The translations under genes were made by a program, and so were the position numbers. From Cribrihabitans marinus (GTDB lineage: Bacteria > Pseudomonadota > Alphaproteobacteria > Rhodobacterales > Rhodobacteraceae): a stretch of DNA of 64,000 nucleotides. This document shows, one piece after another, positions 42,562 to 50,767 of the stretch; the stretch's first letter is position 1; every line of letters starts with the position of its first letter. Location: assembly GCF_900109035.1 (NCBI RefSeq), contig NZ_FNYD01000013.1:19716-83715 (forward strand), written 5' to 3'. The notes under the pieces are model-generated. The model made no database searches, was not told the origin of the DNA, and worked only from the letters and a program-made list of their open reading frames with translations.

Positions 42562-43914
42562 TCAGCAGGCCTCCACCCCGGCCTTGATTGCGGCGACAAT
42601 CCGGTCGGTTTCCTCTTCGTTGACGACCAGCGGCGGAGCGATCAGAAGCACGTTGCATCGGCCCGGAATCGTATTGCTGTTGCGGCCCAGGATGATGCCG
42701 TTGGCGATGGCCGTCCTTGTCAGAACGTTCAGCCGGTCCTCGCTCAGCGGGGTCTTGGCTGACCGGTCTGACACCATTTCAATTCCTGTCAGCAGGCCCA
42801 TGCCACGAACCTCACCCACCAGCGGATGATCGCCCAGCTCTTCCCGGATGCGGCTGCGGAAGTAATCGCCCATGCGCTGGCCGTTGGCTGGCAAATCCTC
42901 GTCTTCGATGATCTGCACGTTCTTCAGGCCAACAGCGCAGGCCACGGTATGGCCGCCAAAGGTGTTCACCTGGCGAAAATGCTTCATCTCGCCTGGCTCG
43001 CCCAGGAACCCGTCGAAGATGTGCTTCTTGGCCACCGTGGCGGCGATGGGCATATAGCCGCTGGCCAACCCCTTGGCGAAGGTGAAGATATCCGCTTCGG
43101 TGCCCCAGATCCGGTGGCCGAACATCTGGCCGAGCCGGCCGAAGCCGCTGACAACTTCGTCAAAGATCAGCAACACGCCATAGCGGTCGCAGATCTCGCG
43201 CACGCCCTTGACGTAGTTGTCGGGCGGCACCAGAACGCCCCCGCCGGTGATCATCGGTTCCATCAGCACGGCGGCGACGGTCTGGGCACCCTCGTGAATG
43301 ATGGTTTCCTCCAGCAGGGTCAGCATTTCTGCCCCGTGTTCCTCGACCGTCAGTTTCTCGTGGCGCCGATAGGGATAGGGCGGCATGACATGAACGAAGC
43401 CGGGCGCGCCGGGCTCGTAGCCCATCTTGCGCTCGGCCTGGCCGGTGGCGGTCATCGCGCCCAGTGTATTGCCGTGATAGCCGCGATAGCGCGAGATGAT
43501 CTTGAACCGGTTCTCGCCCTGCTTACCGTTCTGTAGATGATACTGGCGGGCCATCTTGATGGCGGTCTCGTTGGCCTCCGACCCGCTGACCGAGAAATAG
43601 ACATGCGCCTCGAAGCCCAGCATGGTTTGCAGTTTCTCGGCAAAATCCACCACCGGATCCGATGTCATCATCGGCGCCAGATAGGCGAGCTGCTCCATCT
43701 GCTCTGCGGCCACGGCGGCGATCTCCTTGCGGCCATAGCCGACATTCACGGTCCACAGCCCGGCCAGCGAGTCGATGAAGCGGTTGCCCTTGTCGTCGGT
43801 CAGCCAAACACCTTCGCCCTTGACCATCCTTGGTGGCGTGATGCCGGACAGGGTGGAATGCTGCGTGATCGGGCGCCACAGGTGGTCCGGCATCTGCATG
43901 TTCTGAATGGTCAT
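42562..43914 (-). CDS. Class III (omega-amino acid/amine) aminotransferase
   Basis: A 450-residue PLP enzyme. The PLP lysine is Lys281 in TFAKGLASGYMPI, the cofactor Asp is Asp252 in LIFDEVVSGFGR, and SVSGSEANETAIKMAR and SRYRGYHGNTLGAM bind the phosphate and ring. It is of the beta-alanine/GABA/taurine:pyruvate aminotransferase type; the amino donor is not certain. AGGAG precedes the ATG. It is the last gene of the long minus-strand transcript, 15 bp after the ThDP enzyme gene. A terminal-amine substrate would fit release by the ureohydrolase at 52622. Confidence 0.88.
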   Translation of the reverse strand: MTIQNMQMPDHLWRPITQHSTLSGITPPRMVKGEGVWLTDDKGNRFIDSLAGLWTVNVGYGRKEIAAVAAEQMEQLAYLAPMMTSDPVVDFAEKLQTMLGFEAHVYFSVSGSEANETAIKMARQYHLQNGKQGENRFKIISRYRGYHGNTLGAMTATGQAERKMGYEPGAPGFVHVMPPYPYRRHEKLTVEEHGAEMLTLLEETIIHEGAQTVAAVLMEPMITGGGVLVPPDNYVKGVREICDRYGVLLIFDEVVSGFGRLGQMFGHRIWGTEADIFTFAKGLASGYMPIAATVAKKHIFDGFLGEPGEMKHFRQVNTFGGHTVACAVGLKNVQIIEDEDLPANGQRMGDYFRSRIREELGDHPLVGEVRGMGLLTGIEMVSDRSAKTPLSEDRLNVLTRTAIANGIILGRNSNTIPGRCNVLLIAPPLVVNEEETDRIVAAIKAGVEAC

Positions 43915-43929
43915 GTTCCTGTCTCCTGA

Positions 43930-45669
43930 TTATTCGATGGCCGTACGCACACGCATGTCGACCAGACCTTGCGTGATGGGCGACCGCGCGCTGAGAGTTT
44001 TCACGTCAATGAGTGCCGATCGGCCTTCGTTGTTGATTACTGCGCGGTGGATGGCGGCGCCGATGTCGCCGGGGTTTATCACCGTTTCGGTGTAGGCGCC
44101 GTTGCCGGCAAAAATGTCGGCATAGTCGATGTCGCGCAGATCGGTGGCAACGACGCGGCCCCACATGGCCTTTTGCTGCTCCTGGATCATGCCCCACTGG
44201 CCGTTGTTGGCGACCATGACTGTGACATCCGCACCAACGTCGAGCGAGGTTTCGAGCGGCGTGAGGCCGGGGGCGAGGCCGAGCGACCCGTCCCCGGTCA
44301 CCAGAAGCACCCGCGCCTCGGGACAGGCTATCTTGATCGCCGTGGCAAAGGCCGGGCCGGTCCCCATCTGTTCCCAGGGTCCGGGCGCGATCACGCCGCG
44401 CAGCTTCTTGCCGGCAAGGCTCGATTTGCCAAGCGCCACTTCGAACCACGAGGCGATGTCGCCGCCGTCGATGACGATGATGTCGTTCTCGGTGAGAGAG
44501 TCGATGGCCTCCATGCAGACCCGCAAAGGATGGACTGGCGCAGTTTCGGATTTGAGGTCGTCATCATATGTCGCGAACCCTTCGGCGCGGGCCGCGCGGA
44601 TCGCCTCCGGCCAGGCCGGGTCGCCCTTGGGTTTGAGTGCGTGCCGGCTCAGCGCCTTGAACAGCTCGCTGGTATCCGAACATACGCGGTGTTCGACCAG
44701 CATGTTGTCCGAAAGCTCGCGCGGGGTGGCATTGACCGCCACGACCGTCTGGTCCTTCCTGAACAAGGGGGCCTCGCCGAAGTTCAGCGGGAAGTCCAGC
44801 CGCCCGCCCAGGAGCAGCACCAGGTCCGCCTGCTGCCCGATGGCCAGCGAGGCCGGGTTCTGATGAACATCGACCAGCCCCATGTTCATCGGATGCCCGA
44901 GCGTGAGCGACTTTACATGGGTCAGCGGGAAGAACGCCGGGATGTTGTGTTCCAGCAGGTAGTCCTGCAACTCGTTTTCGCTGCGCGAATACCAAACGCC
45001 CGGCCCGGCGATGACCACCGGCTTTTCCGCCTCGGAAAGCAGCCTGGCCACGAGGTCGATATCTTCCTGCGCGCACAGCGTCTTGTGCACCTTGCTTCGG
45101 GCCGCATCGAAGCGGCGCGCCGTATCGACGGGTTCGGCGGCGAACTGGCCCGAGAACAGGAAATTCGTCGGGACCGCCAGTTGCACCGGCCCCGTGGGGG
45201 CGTTGATCGCGATGTCCCAGGCCTTGTCGAAGAACCAGCCGATGCGCTGACCTTCATTGACCTCGATGGCGTAGCGGGTCATCGAGCGCACAACCTCGTG
45301 CTGGGGCATTTCCTTGAAGCCCGCATTGTCGAAATTGTGGCTGTTGGAAGAGGCCGAGATGAAGATCACCGGATCGCCGGCATAATAGGCCTCGGCCACG
45401 GCGGAGATATAGTTGGTGAAGCCGCTCGGCTCGGCGATGCAGACTGCCGGTTCGCGGGTGATGCGCGCATGGGCCGTGGCCATGAACCCGGCCTCCAGCT
45501 CGTTGCGGCAGCCGATCACCTCGATGCCGTAGGCCTCGCAGCCCATGAACAGCGGGTTGATGAAGCCGCCGCAAAGCGCGAAGACGCGCTTCACGCCCTT
45601 CGCGGCCATGGCGCGGGCCAGCATGTGACCACCGGTGATCTTGCCGTCCAGTGTCTTTGAAAGGTCCAT
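43930..45669 (-). CDS. Thiamine diphosphate-dependent enzyme (acetolactate synthase-like)
   Basis: A 579-residue ThDP enzyme from ATG 45669 (AGGGAG 7 nt upstream). The N-terminal pyrimidine domain has the activating Glu57 in CRNELEAGFMATAHAR. The C-terminal pyrophosphate domain has the ThDP motif TGDGSLGLAPG ... MVANN. The family includes acetolactate synthases and 2-keto acid decarboxylases. In arginine transaminase pathways a similar enzyme, 2-ketoarginine decarboxylase, works with an aminotransferase and a guanidinobutyrase; the mix here recalls that route, but the substrate is inference. It lies between two aminotransferase genes. Confidence 0.82.
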   Translation of the reverse strand: MDLSKTLDGKITGGHMLARAMAAKGVKRVFALCGGFINPLFMGCEAYGIEVIGCRNELEAGFMATAHARITREPAVCIAEPSGFTNYISAVAEAYYAGDPVIFISASSNSHNFDNAGFKEMPQHEVVRSMTRYAIEVNEGQRIGWFFDKAWDIAINAPTGPVQLAVPTNFLFSGQFAAEPVDTARRFDAARSKVHKTLCAQEDIDLVARLLSEAEKPVVIAGPGVWYSRSENELQDYLLEHNIPAFFPLTHVKSLTLGHPMNMGLVDVHQNPASLAIGQQADLVLLLGGRLDFPLNFGEAPLFRKDQTVVAVNATPRELSDNMLVEHRVCSDTSELFKALSRHALKPKGDPAWPEAIRAARAEGFATYDDDLKSETAPVHPLRVCMEAIDSLTENDIIVIDGGDIASWFEVALGKSSLAGKKLRGVIAPGPWEQMGTGPAFATAIKIACPEARVLLVTGDGSLGLAPGLTPLETSLDVGADVTVMVANNGQWGMIQEQQKAMWGRVVATDLRDIDYADIFAGNGAYTETVINPGDIGAAIHRAVINNEGRSALIDVKTLSARSPITQGLVDMRVRTAIE

Positions 45670-45707
45670 CTTGTCTCTCCCTTGCAGAACCTGGGTGGCA
45701 GGTTCGG

Positions 45708-46979
45708 TCAATTCCCGGCAGCCACGTCACGAACGGCCTGTTCAAGCCGGTCGATCAGCTCTGAGGTTTCATTTTCGGTGATGATGAGGGGCGGCCAGAC
45801 CTGCAGGCACCGCGGTCGGAATGGCGCGGTAAAGGCGACAAGCCCGTTGCGTACAGCGGCGTGGCGCAGGGCCGCGCCGGTTTCGGCGTCCGGCGTGTCC
45901 AGCCCGGTGAACAACCCGATCTGGCGATAGTCGGTGACGACATCGGGCGCGGTGTGCTTGATCCGCGCATAGCCTGCGGCCAATTGCGCGCCGCGCGCGA
46001 CGACATTGGTCAGGAGAGCCGGGTCGGACAGCATCCCGATCGCGCGTTCTGCCACAAGGCATCCCAGTTCCGAGCCGGAAAAGGTGGACGGGTGCACCAT
46101 CGGATGCTCGCAGGCATAATCATATACCCGCGCGCCATAGAGGCAGGCCGACACCGGGTAATAGGCCCCGCCAAGCGCCTTGGCGATCACCACCATTTCA
46201 GGCACCACGCCCCAATGTTCGAATGAAAACAGCCGGCCGGTCCGGCCCATGCCGCATTGCACCTCGTCAAGGATCAGCATTGCGCCGGTCGCGTCGCAAA
46301 GGTCGCGCAGCCCTTGCATATAGCCGTCGGGGGGCAGGATGATCCCGCCCGATCCCTGCACGACCTCGAGCAGCACCGCCGCCGTATCGGCGCCGACTGC
46401 GGCGCGGGCGGCCTCCAGATCGCCATGCGGCACCTGCACCATGTCCGGCACAGTCGGGCCATACGTCGCCCGCATGGCCTCGGGTGCGGCCCCCAGCGCA
46501 AAGCCGGAAAAGCCGTGATAGGCGTTCTGCATCGAGACGATCCTGGTCCGCCCGGTGGCTCCGCGCGCAAATTTGCAAGCCACTTCAACGGCTTCGCTAC
46601 CGGTCACAGCAAACTGGACATGGTCCAGACCTGCGGGTGCGGCCCGGGCAATCGCATCCGCCGCCCGCGCCCGGACCCCCGACAGCAACATCCAGTCGCC
46701 CAGATCGTAATTCACCACGGCGTCGCGGATCAGCGCGGCGATTTCCGGCGGTCGGTGGCCGAGATTGAAGATACCGCCGGCACATCGGCAATCGATGAAC
46801 TGGTTTCCGTCCAGGTCCGCGATGCGGACACCGGATCCGGCGCCCTGAACAAGGGGATAGCCGGCCGTCGCCGCCATGGCCGACACGCGCCCGGTCGAGA
46901 TCCGCCAGGCGGTCAGATCGGCGGCTGCCGCATTGTCCATCCGCGCTTCGGAGCGATTGCCGGGACTACCGTGCTGCAT
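45708..46979 (-). CDS. Class III aminotransferase (glutamate-1-semialdehyde aminomutase-like)
   Basis: A 423-residue PLP enzyme from ATG 46979 (GAGGA 8 nt upstream), overlapping the preceding ATPase gene by 14 bp. The PLP lysine is Lys267 in VVIAKALGGAYYP, the cofactor Asp is in LILDEVQCGMGRTG, and FAVTGSEAVEVACKFAR and NAYHGFSGF are the phosphate and ring sites. It is only distantly similar to the 42562 product, so the two are probably not interchangeable. It acts on an amine or amino acid imported by the neighbouring transporter; the substrate is unknown. Confidence 0.85.
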   Translation of the reverse strand: MQHGSPGNRSEARMDNAAAADLTAWRISTGRVSAMAATAGYPLVQGAGSGVRIADLDGNQFIDCRCAGGIFNLGHRPPEIAALIRDAVVNYDLGDWMLLSGVRARAADAIARAAPAGLDHVQFAVTGSEAVEVACKFARGATGRTRIVSMQNAYHGFSGFALGAAPEAMRATYGPTVPDMVQVPHGDLEAARAAVGADTAAVLLEVVQGSGGIILPPDGYMQGLRDLCDATGAMLILDEVQCGMGRTGRLFSFEHWGVVPEMVVIAKALGGAYYPVSACLYGARVYDYACEHPMVHPSTFSGSELGCLVAERAIGMLSDPALLTNVVARGAQLAAGYARIKHTAPDVVTDYRQIGLFTGLDTPDAETGAALRHAAVRNGLVAFTAPFRPRCLQVWPPLIITENETSELIDRLEQAVRDVAAGN

Positions 46980-47946
46980 TGCCGTCTTCCTCGGGTTCGG
47001 GGTCAAGGGGGTTGTGACAGGCCCATGCGTGACCGGTCCCGTTCAACGGGGGGCGGTGCGCGGCGCACTCCGCCACAGCCAAGGGACAGCGGTTGTGGAA
47101 GGCACATCCTTCGATGGGCGCCATGGGGCTGGGTTGTTCCGCATCGAGCGGGACGATCCGGCGTCGCGCGGGTGCCCCGATGCGGGGGACCGCGCTCATC
47201 AGGGCACCGGTATAGGGATGGCGCGGCGCGGTGAAGAGATCGCCGGTCGGCGCGCGTTCGACGATCCGGCCCAGATACATCACCGCCACCTCGTCGCAGA
47301 TATGGCGCACGGTCGCGAGGTCGTGGCTGATGAAGATCATCGTCATGCCGAGATCGCGCACCAAGCCGCGCAGCAGGTTCAGCACCGAGGCCTGCACCGA
47401 CACGTCCAGCGCCGAGGTGGGTTCGTCGGCGATCAGTATCTCGGGCTCCAGCGCCAGCGCCCGGGCGATGGCGATGCGCTGGCGCTGCCCCCCCGACAAC
47501 GCGCGCGGGTGGCGGTCGAGCGTGGGACGCGGCATGTTCACCATCGCCATCAACTCGGCCAGGCGCGCGTCGATCTGATCGTCCGGCACCAGCCGATGAT
47601 GGCGCAGGAGCTGTGTGAGCATGCGGCGGACACTCATGGCCGGGTTCAGCGAGGCGCCGGGATCCTGGAACACCATCTGGATGCGCCGTCGGTCCGCGCC
47701 GTGCCGCTCGGCACCGAGCGTTTGGCCTTCCAGCGAAACCTCGCCCGAGGTCGGATCAGTTAAGCCACCGACGACCCGTGCCAGGGTGGACTTGCCGCAC
47801 CCGGATTCGCCCACAATCCCGAAAACCGACCCGCGCGGCACCGAAATGTCGACCGAGCGCAGCGCGTGCAGCAGGACCGGGTTGCGCCGTGTGCCGCCCA
47901 CCGGGAAATCGACACTGAGGTCGCGGATTTCCAGCCAGCCGGTCAT
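46966..47946 (-). CDS. Oligopeptide/opine-type ABC transporter ATPase (OppF/DppF-like)
   Basis: A 326-residue ABC ATPase. It has Walker A GESGCGKSTL, Q-loop FQDPGASLNP, signature LSGGQRQRIAIARA, Walker B LIADEPTSALD, and switch ISHDLATVRH. The C-terminal oligo_HPY domain (RHPYTGALMSAVP) and a final cysteine cluster (CAFHNRCPLAVAEC ... CHNP) are typical and often bind an Fe-S cluster in this family. It overlaps OppD-like by 4 bp. Together they drive the permeases at 48917 and 49750. Confidence 0.92.
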   Translation of the reverse strand: MTGWLEIRDLSVDFPVGGTRRNPVLLHALRSVDISVPRGSVFGIVGESGCGKSTLARVVGGLTDPTSGEVSLEGQTLGAERHGADRRRIQMVFQDPGASLNPAMSVRRMLTQLLRHHRLVPDDQIDARLAELMAMVNMPRPTLDRHPRALSGGQRQRIAIARALALEPEILIADEPTSALDVSVQASVLNLLRGLVRDLGMTMIFISHDLATVRHICDEVAVMYLGRIVERAPTGDLFTAPRHPYTGALMSAVPRIGAPARRRIVPLDAEQPSPMAPIEGCAFHNRCPLAVAECAAHRPPLNGTGHAWACHNPLDPEPEEDGNAAR

Positions 47947-48920
47947 GGCGCGTCTTTCTCGGACCGGCGCCAGTTGACGCAGGCGACCTGTGTTCCGGCG
48001 CCGGTAGGTTCCAGTTCCGGCTGGCCGGCGACGCAAGCCGCACTCGACATCCGGCACCGCGGCGCGAACCGGCATCCCTCGCCAAACTCGGTGGCGGCCG
48101 GGGGGGCTCCGGCGATGGGCTGGAGGTCAGCATCCGGGCTGTCCATGTCCGGGATCGCGGCAAGAAGGGCGCGGGTATAGGGGTGGCGCGGATCGGCAAA
48201 GACCGCCTCGGTCGGTCCGGTTTCGACGATCAGGCCGGCATACATCACCGCGACACGGTCGGCGATCTCGTGGATCAGGGCCAGGTCATGGGTGACGAAG
48301 ATCAGGCTCAGGCTGCGTTTGTCCCGCAGGTCGCGCAGCAGCCGGATGATCTGGGCCTGGATGGTCACGTCCAGCGCGGTCGTCGGTTCGTCGCAGAGCA
48401 GGATGTCGCTGTCGCAGGCCAGCGCCATCGCGATGACGATGCGCTGTTTCAGACCGCCGGAAAGCTCATGCGGCCAGAAACGCGCGCGCCGCTCGGGGTC
48501 GGGGATGCCGACCTGACGCATGAGGTCGACGGCCCTGGCGGCGGCTTCGGTTCGCGAGCAACCGGCATGTCTTTGAACGACCTCGGCGATCAGGCCGCCG
48601 ACCCGCATCAGCGGATCAAGGGCCGCGCCTGGCTCCTGCGAGATCAGCCCGACGCGATGGCCGCGCAAGCGCTCGGGCTGGCAGGCAACCAGATCGCCGC
48701 CCTTTTCGATGCGGATTTGCCCGGCACCCATCGACAGCCCGTCGGGCAGCAGCCCCAGCAATGCCTTGAGCGTCAGGCTCTTGCCCGATCCGGATTCGCC
48801 CACGATGCCCAGGCATTCGTCCTTGGCCAGTGTCAGGTCCACCGGTCCGACCGGCGACAACCGATCGCCATGTGCATCCAGATCGATCCGCAGCCCGGAT
48901 ATGTCGAACAGTGAGTTCAT
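47943..48920 (-). CDS. Oligopeptide/opine-type ABC transporter ATPase (OppD/DppD-like)
   Basis: A 325-residue ABC ATPase starting at ATG 48920, with ATGA overlap with the permease gene. Features are Walker A GESGSGKSLT, Q-loop SQEPGAALDP, signature LSGGLKQRIVIAMA (Leu-Lys instead of the usual Gln-Arg), Walker B LLCDEPTTALD and switch VTHDLALIHE. The C-terminal oligo_HPY segment DPRHPYTRALLAAIP is followed by a cysteine cluster (CRFAPRCRMSSAAC). It forms the motor heterodimer with OppF-like. Confidence 0.92.
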   Translation of the reverse strand: MNSLFDISGLRIDLDAHGDRLSPVGPVDLTLAKDECLGIVGESGSGKSLTLKALLGLLPDGLSMGAGQIRIEKGGDLVACQPERLRGHRVGLISQEPGAALDPLMRVGGLIAEVVQRHAGCSRTEAAARAVDLMRQVGIPDPERRARFWPHELSGGLKQRIVIAMALACDSDILLCDEPTTALDVTIQAQIIRLLRDLRDKRSLSLIFVTHDLALIHEIADRVAVMYAGLIVETGPTEAVFADPRHPYTRALLAAIPDMDSPDADLQPIAGAPPAATEFGEGCRFAPRCRMSSAACVAGQPELEPTGAGTQVACVNWRRSEKDAP

Positions 48921-49753
48921 GACCGCAACCAGTCGTCCAGACCGTCCGCCAGCAGCGACAGGCCGGTTCCGAACACCATCAGCATCAGCCCGGGCGCCGC
49001 GGCGAGCCACCAGTGGCTGCGCAGGAAGGGCTGTCCTTCGGCGATCATGCGCCCCCATTCCGCCGTGGGCGGCTGAATGCCGACGCCGAGAAAGGACAGC
49101 GAACTGAGCACCAGCACCATCAGCACAACGTCGGACATGTAATAGATCAGCGTTTGCGGCAGGGCGTTGGGCAGAACATGGGTGGTGAGGATCACGCGCT
49201 CGGGCAGGCCGGTGACGCGCGCCGCCTCCACAAATTCGAGCGATTTCAGGCGCATGACCTCGCCTCGCGCGAGCCGCGCATAGCCGACCCAGGCGATCAC
49301 CGTGGCGGCGACGATGAAGCTGGTCGCTCCGGCTCCGAGGGCGAAGACGAGGACTAGCAGGAAGACATAGACCGGAAAGGCCTGCACAAGGTCCGCCGCG
49401 CGCGATACGACCGTATCGGCGAGCTTGCCGTAGTAACCGGCAATCGCCCCCAGAGCCGTTCCGATCACCATCGGGAAGAACGCAGCGGCGAACGCTATGG
49501 GCAGGTCCACCCGGATCGCCACCACAAGCCGGGTCAGGAAATCGCGGCCCAACTGGTCGGTGCCAAGCCAGTGCACGTTGCTGGGCGGTTTCAGGCGGCG
49601 CAGGATGTCGGTCTTGTCGGGATCGAAAGGCAACAGCATCGGCCCGAAGATTCCGGCCAGGATATAGGCCGCAAGTATCGTCAGGCCGATGCGCGCCTTC
49701 ATCGGAAGCGGCCGGGCGCCGCGTCGCGCGCGCTGGGCGATGCGGGCCATCAT
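48917..49753 (-). CDS. Oligopeptide/opine-type ABC transporter permease (DppC-like)
   Basis: A 278-residue permease. ATG 49753 overlaps the preceding stop (ATGATGG; an alternative ATG lies at 49750). A short basic N-terminus is followed by the first helix (IGLTILAAYILAGIFGPM), the DppC hallmark HWLGTDQLGRDFLTRLV, four more helices, and the EAA loop MRLKSLEFVEAARVTGLPE. It is followed by HVLPNALPQTLIY. It forms the channel with the DppB-like protein. Confidence 0.92.
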   Translation of the reverse strand: MMARIAQRARRGARPLPMKARIGLTILAAYILAGIFGPMLLPFDPDKTDILRRLKPPSNVHWLGTDQLGRDFLTRLVVAIRVDLPIAFAAAFFPMVIGTALGAIAGYYGKLADTVVSRAADLVQAFPVYVFLLVLVFALGAGATSFIVAATVIAWVGYARLARGEVMRLKSLEFVEAARVTGLPERVILTTHVLPNALPQTLIYYMSDVVLMVLVLSSLSFLGVGIQPPTAEWGRMIAEGQPFLRSHWWLAAAPGLMLMVFGTGLSLLADGLDDWLRS

Positions 49754-50691
49754 TCCAGCACCGTGCGCGGATTGACGAAGGAGGTGAAAATATCGGCGCC
49801 CAGATGGACAAAGGTCACGAACAGCGCAGTCGTCAGGGTGATGCCCTGCACCACCGGGAAGTCCCGTTGCGCGACCGCGTTCACCAGCGCCTGGCCGAGC
49901 CCCGGCAGGGCGAAGGTCTTTTCGATCACCACGCCGACGAAGATCATCGGGCCGACCTGAACGGAAACCATCGTGATCAGCACCAGCGCCGCGTGCCGGG
50001 ACAGGTGTCGGGCAAGGATCGTGCTTTCGCTCAGCCCGACCGCGCGGGACATCATCACGAAGTCGTTGCGGTAGAGTGCCACGAGTTTCGCGCGCAGCGC
50101 CCGGATCATCACCGGCGAGATGGCGATGGCGAAGGTCAGCGCCGGCAGGATGATGGCATTCAGATGGCCCCAGAACCCCTTGCCAAAGCCCGAAATGGGA
50201 AACGCGCCGGTCGGCAACGCGACCAGCAGAAGCAGCATGATGCCGACCCAGTAGGCAGGCATGCTGAGCCCGATCACGGTCAGGCCGCCCAGGGCATAGT
50301 CCGCTGCCCTGTCTTTGTTGCGGGCGGCGAGAACCGAGACAGCCGAGGCCAGCACAATGCTCAGGATCATACCGGCAGTGAGCAGCCACAGGGTCGGCGC
50401 GAGCCGTTCGCCGATGATTTCGGTCACGGGCTGGCGCGAGCGGGTCGAGATCCCCAGATCACCCTGCAACGCGTTGCCGACATAGGCGATGTACTGCGCG
50501 ACGAAGGATCGATTCAGACCAAGTTCCTCGCGGATCTGTTCCACAGTTTCGTCGCTTGCGGCCATCCCGCCGATGGCCCGTGCGGGATCGCCCGGCACGA
50601 CATGCAAGAGCAGCATCACCAGCACCATGATGCCGGCAATGAGGGGGATCGTCTGAAGCAGCCGTTTGAGGATGTATCGCGAGCGGGTCAT
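49750..50691 (-). CDS. Oligopeptide/opine-type ABC transporter permease (DppB-like)
   Basis: A 313-residue permease. It starts YILKRLLQTIPLIAGIMVLV, a typical DppB opening, then has the HVVPGDPARAIGG periplasmic motif, six helices, and the EAA-like loop near nt 50050 (YRNDFVMMSRAVGLSEST), where the usual E-A-A is S-R-A. The final segment VHLGADIFTSFVNPRTVLE is conserved in the family. It lies downstream of the binding-protein gene after a 75-bp gap with a stem-loop. Confidence 0.92.
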   Translation of the reverse strand: MTRSRYILKRLLQTIPLIAGIMVLVMLLLHVVPGDPARAIGGMAASDETVEQIREELGLNRSFVAQYIAYVGNALQGDLGISTRSRQPVTEIIGERLAPTLWLLTAGMILSIVLASAVSVLAARNKDRAADYALGGLTVIGLSMPAYWVGIMLLLLVALPTGAFPISGFGKGFWGHLNAIILPALTFAIAISPVMIRALRAKLVALYRNDFVMMSRAVGLSESTILARHLSRHAALVLITMVSVQVGPMIFVGVVIEKTFALPGLGQALVNAVAQRDFPVVQGITLTTALFVTFVHLGADIFTSFVNPRTVLE

Positions 50692-50701
50692 GAGTGCTGC
50701 C

Positions 50702-50752
50702 TGAACCGGTTCAATTAGGGTCGCCCCGGGCCGACCGTGTAACGACCCGGGG
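50702..50752 (-). promoter_or_regulatory. Intercistronic hairpin and palindrome after the substrate-binding protein gene
   Basis: CCCCGGGCCG (50724-50733) pairs with CGACCCGGGG (50743-50752), one wobble, 15 bp after the binding-protein stop in the minus-strand direction. TGAACCGGTTCA (50702-50713) is a perfect 12-bp palindrome just upstream of the permease start. The stem-loop probably limits read-through; the palindrome could be a second stem or a protein site. Confidence 0.45.
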
Positions 50753-50767
50753 ATTCACTGGCGGGAG

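Noticed and set aside
43930..45669. Sulfoacetaldehyde acetyltransferase beside a taurine:pyruvate aminotransferase, that is, taurine or taurocyamine breakdown
   Set aside because: The ThDP enzyme's N-terminal sequence is not like the sulfoacetaldehyde acetyltransferases I know, and no phosphotransacetylase or sulfite exporter is nearby.
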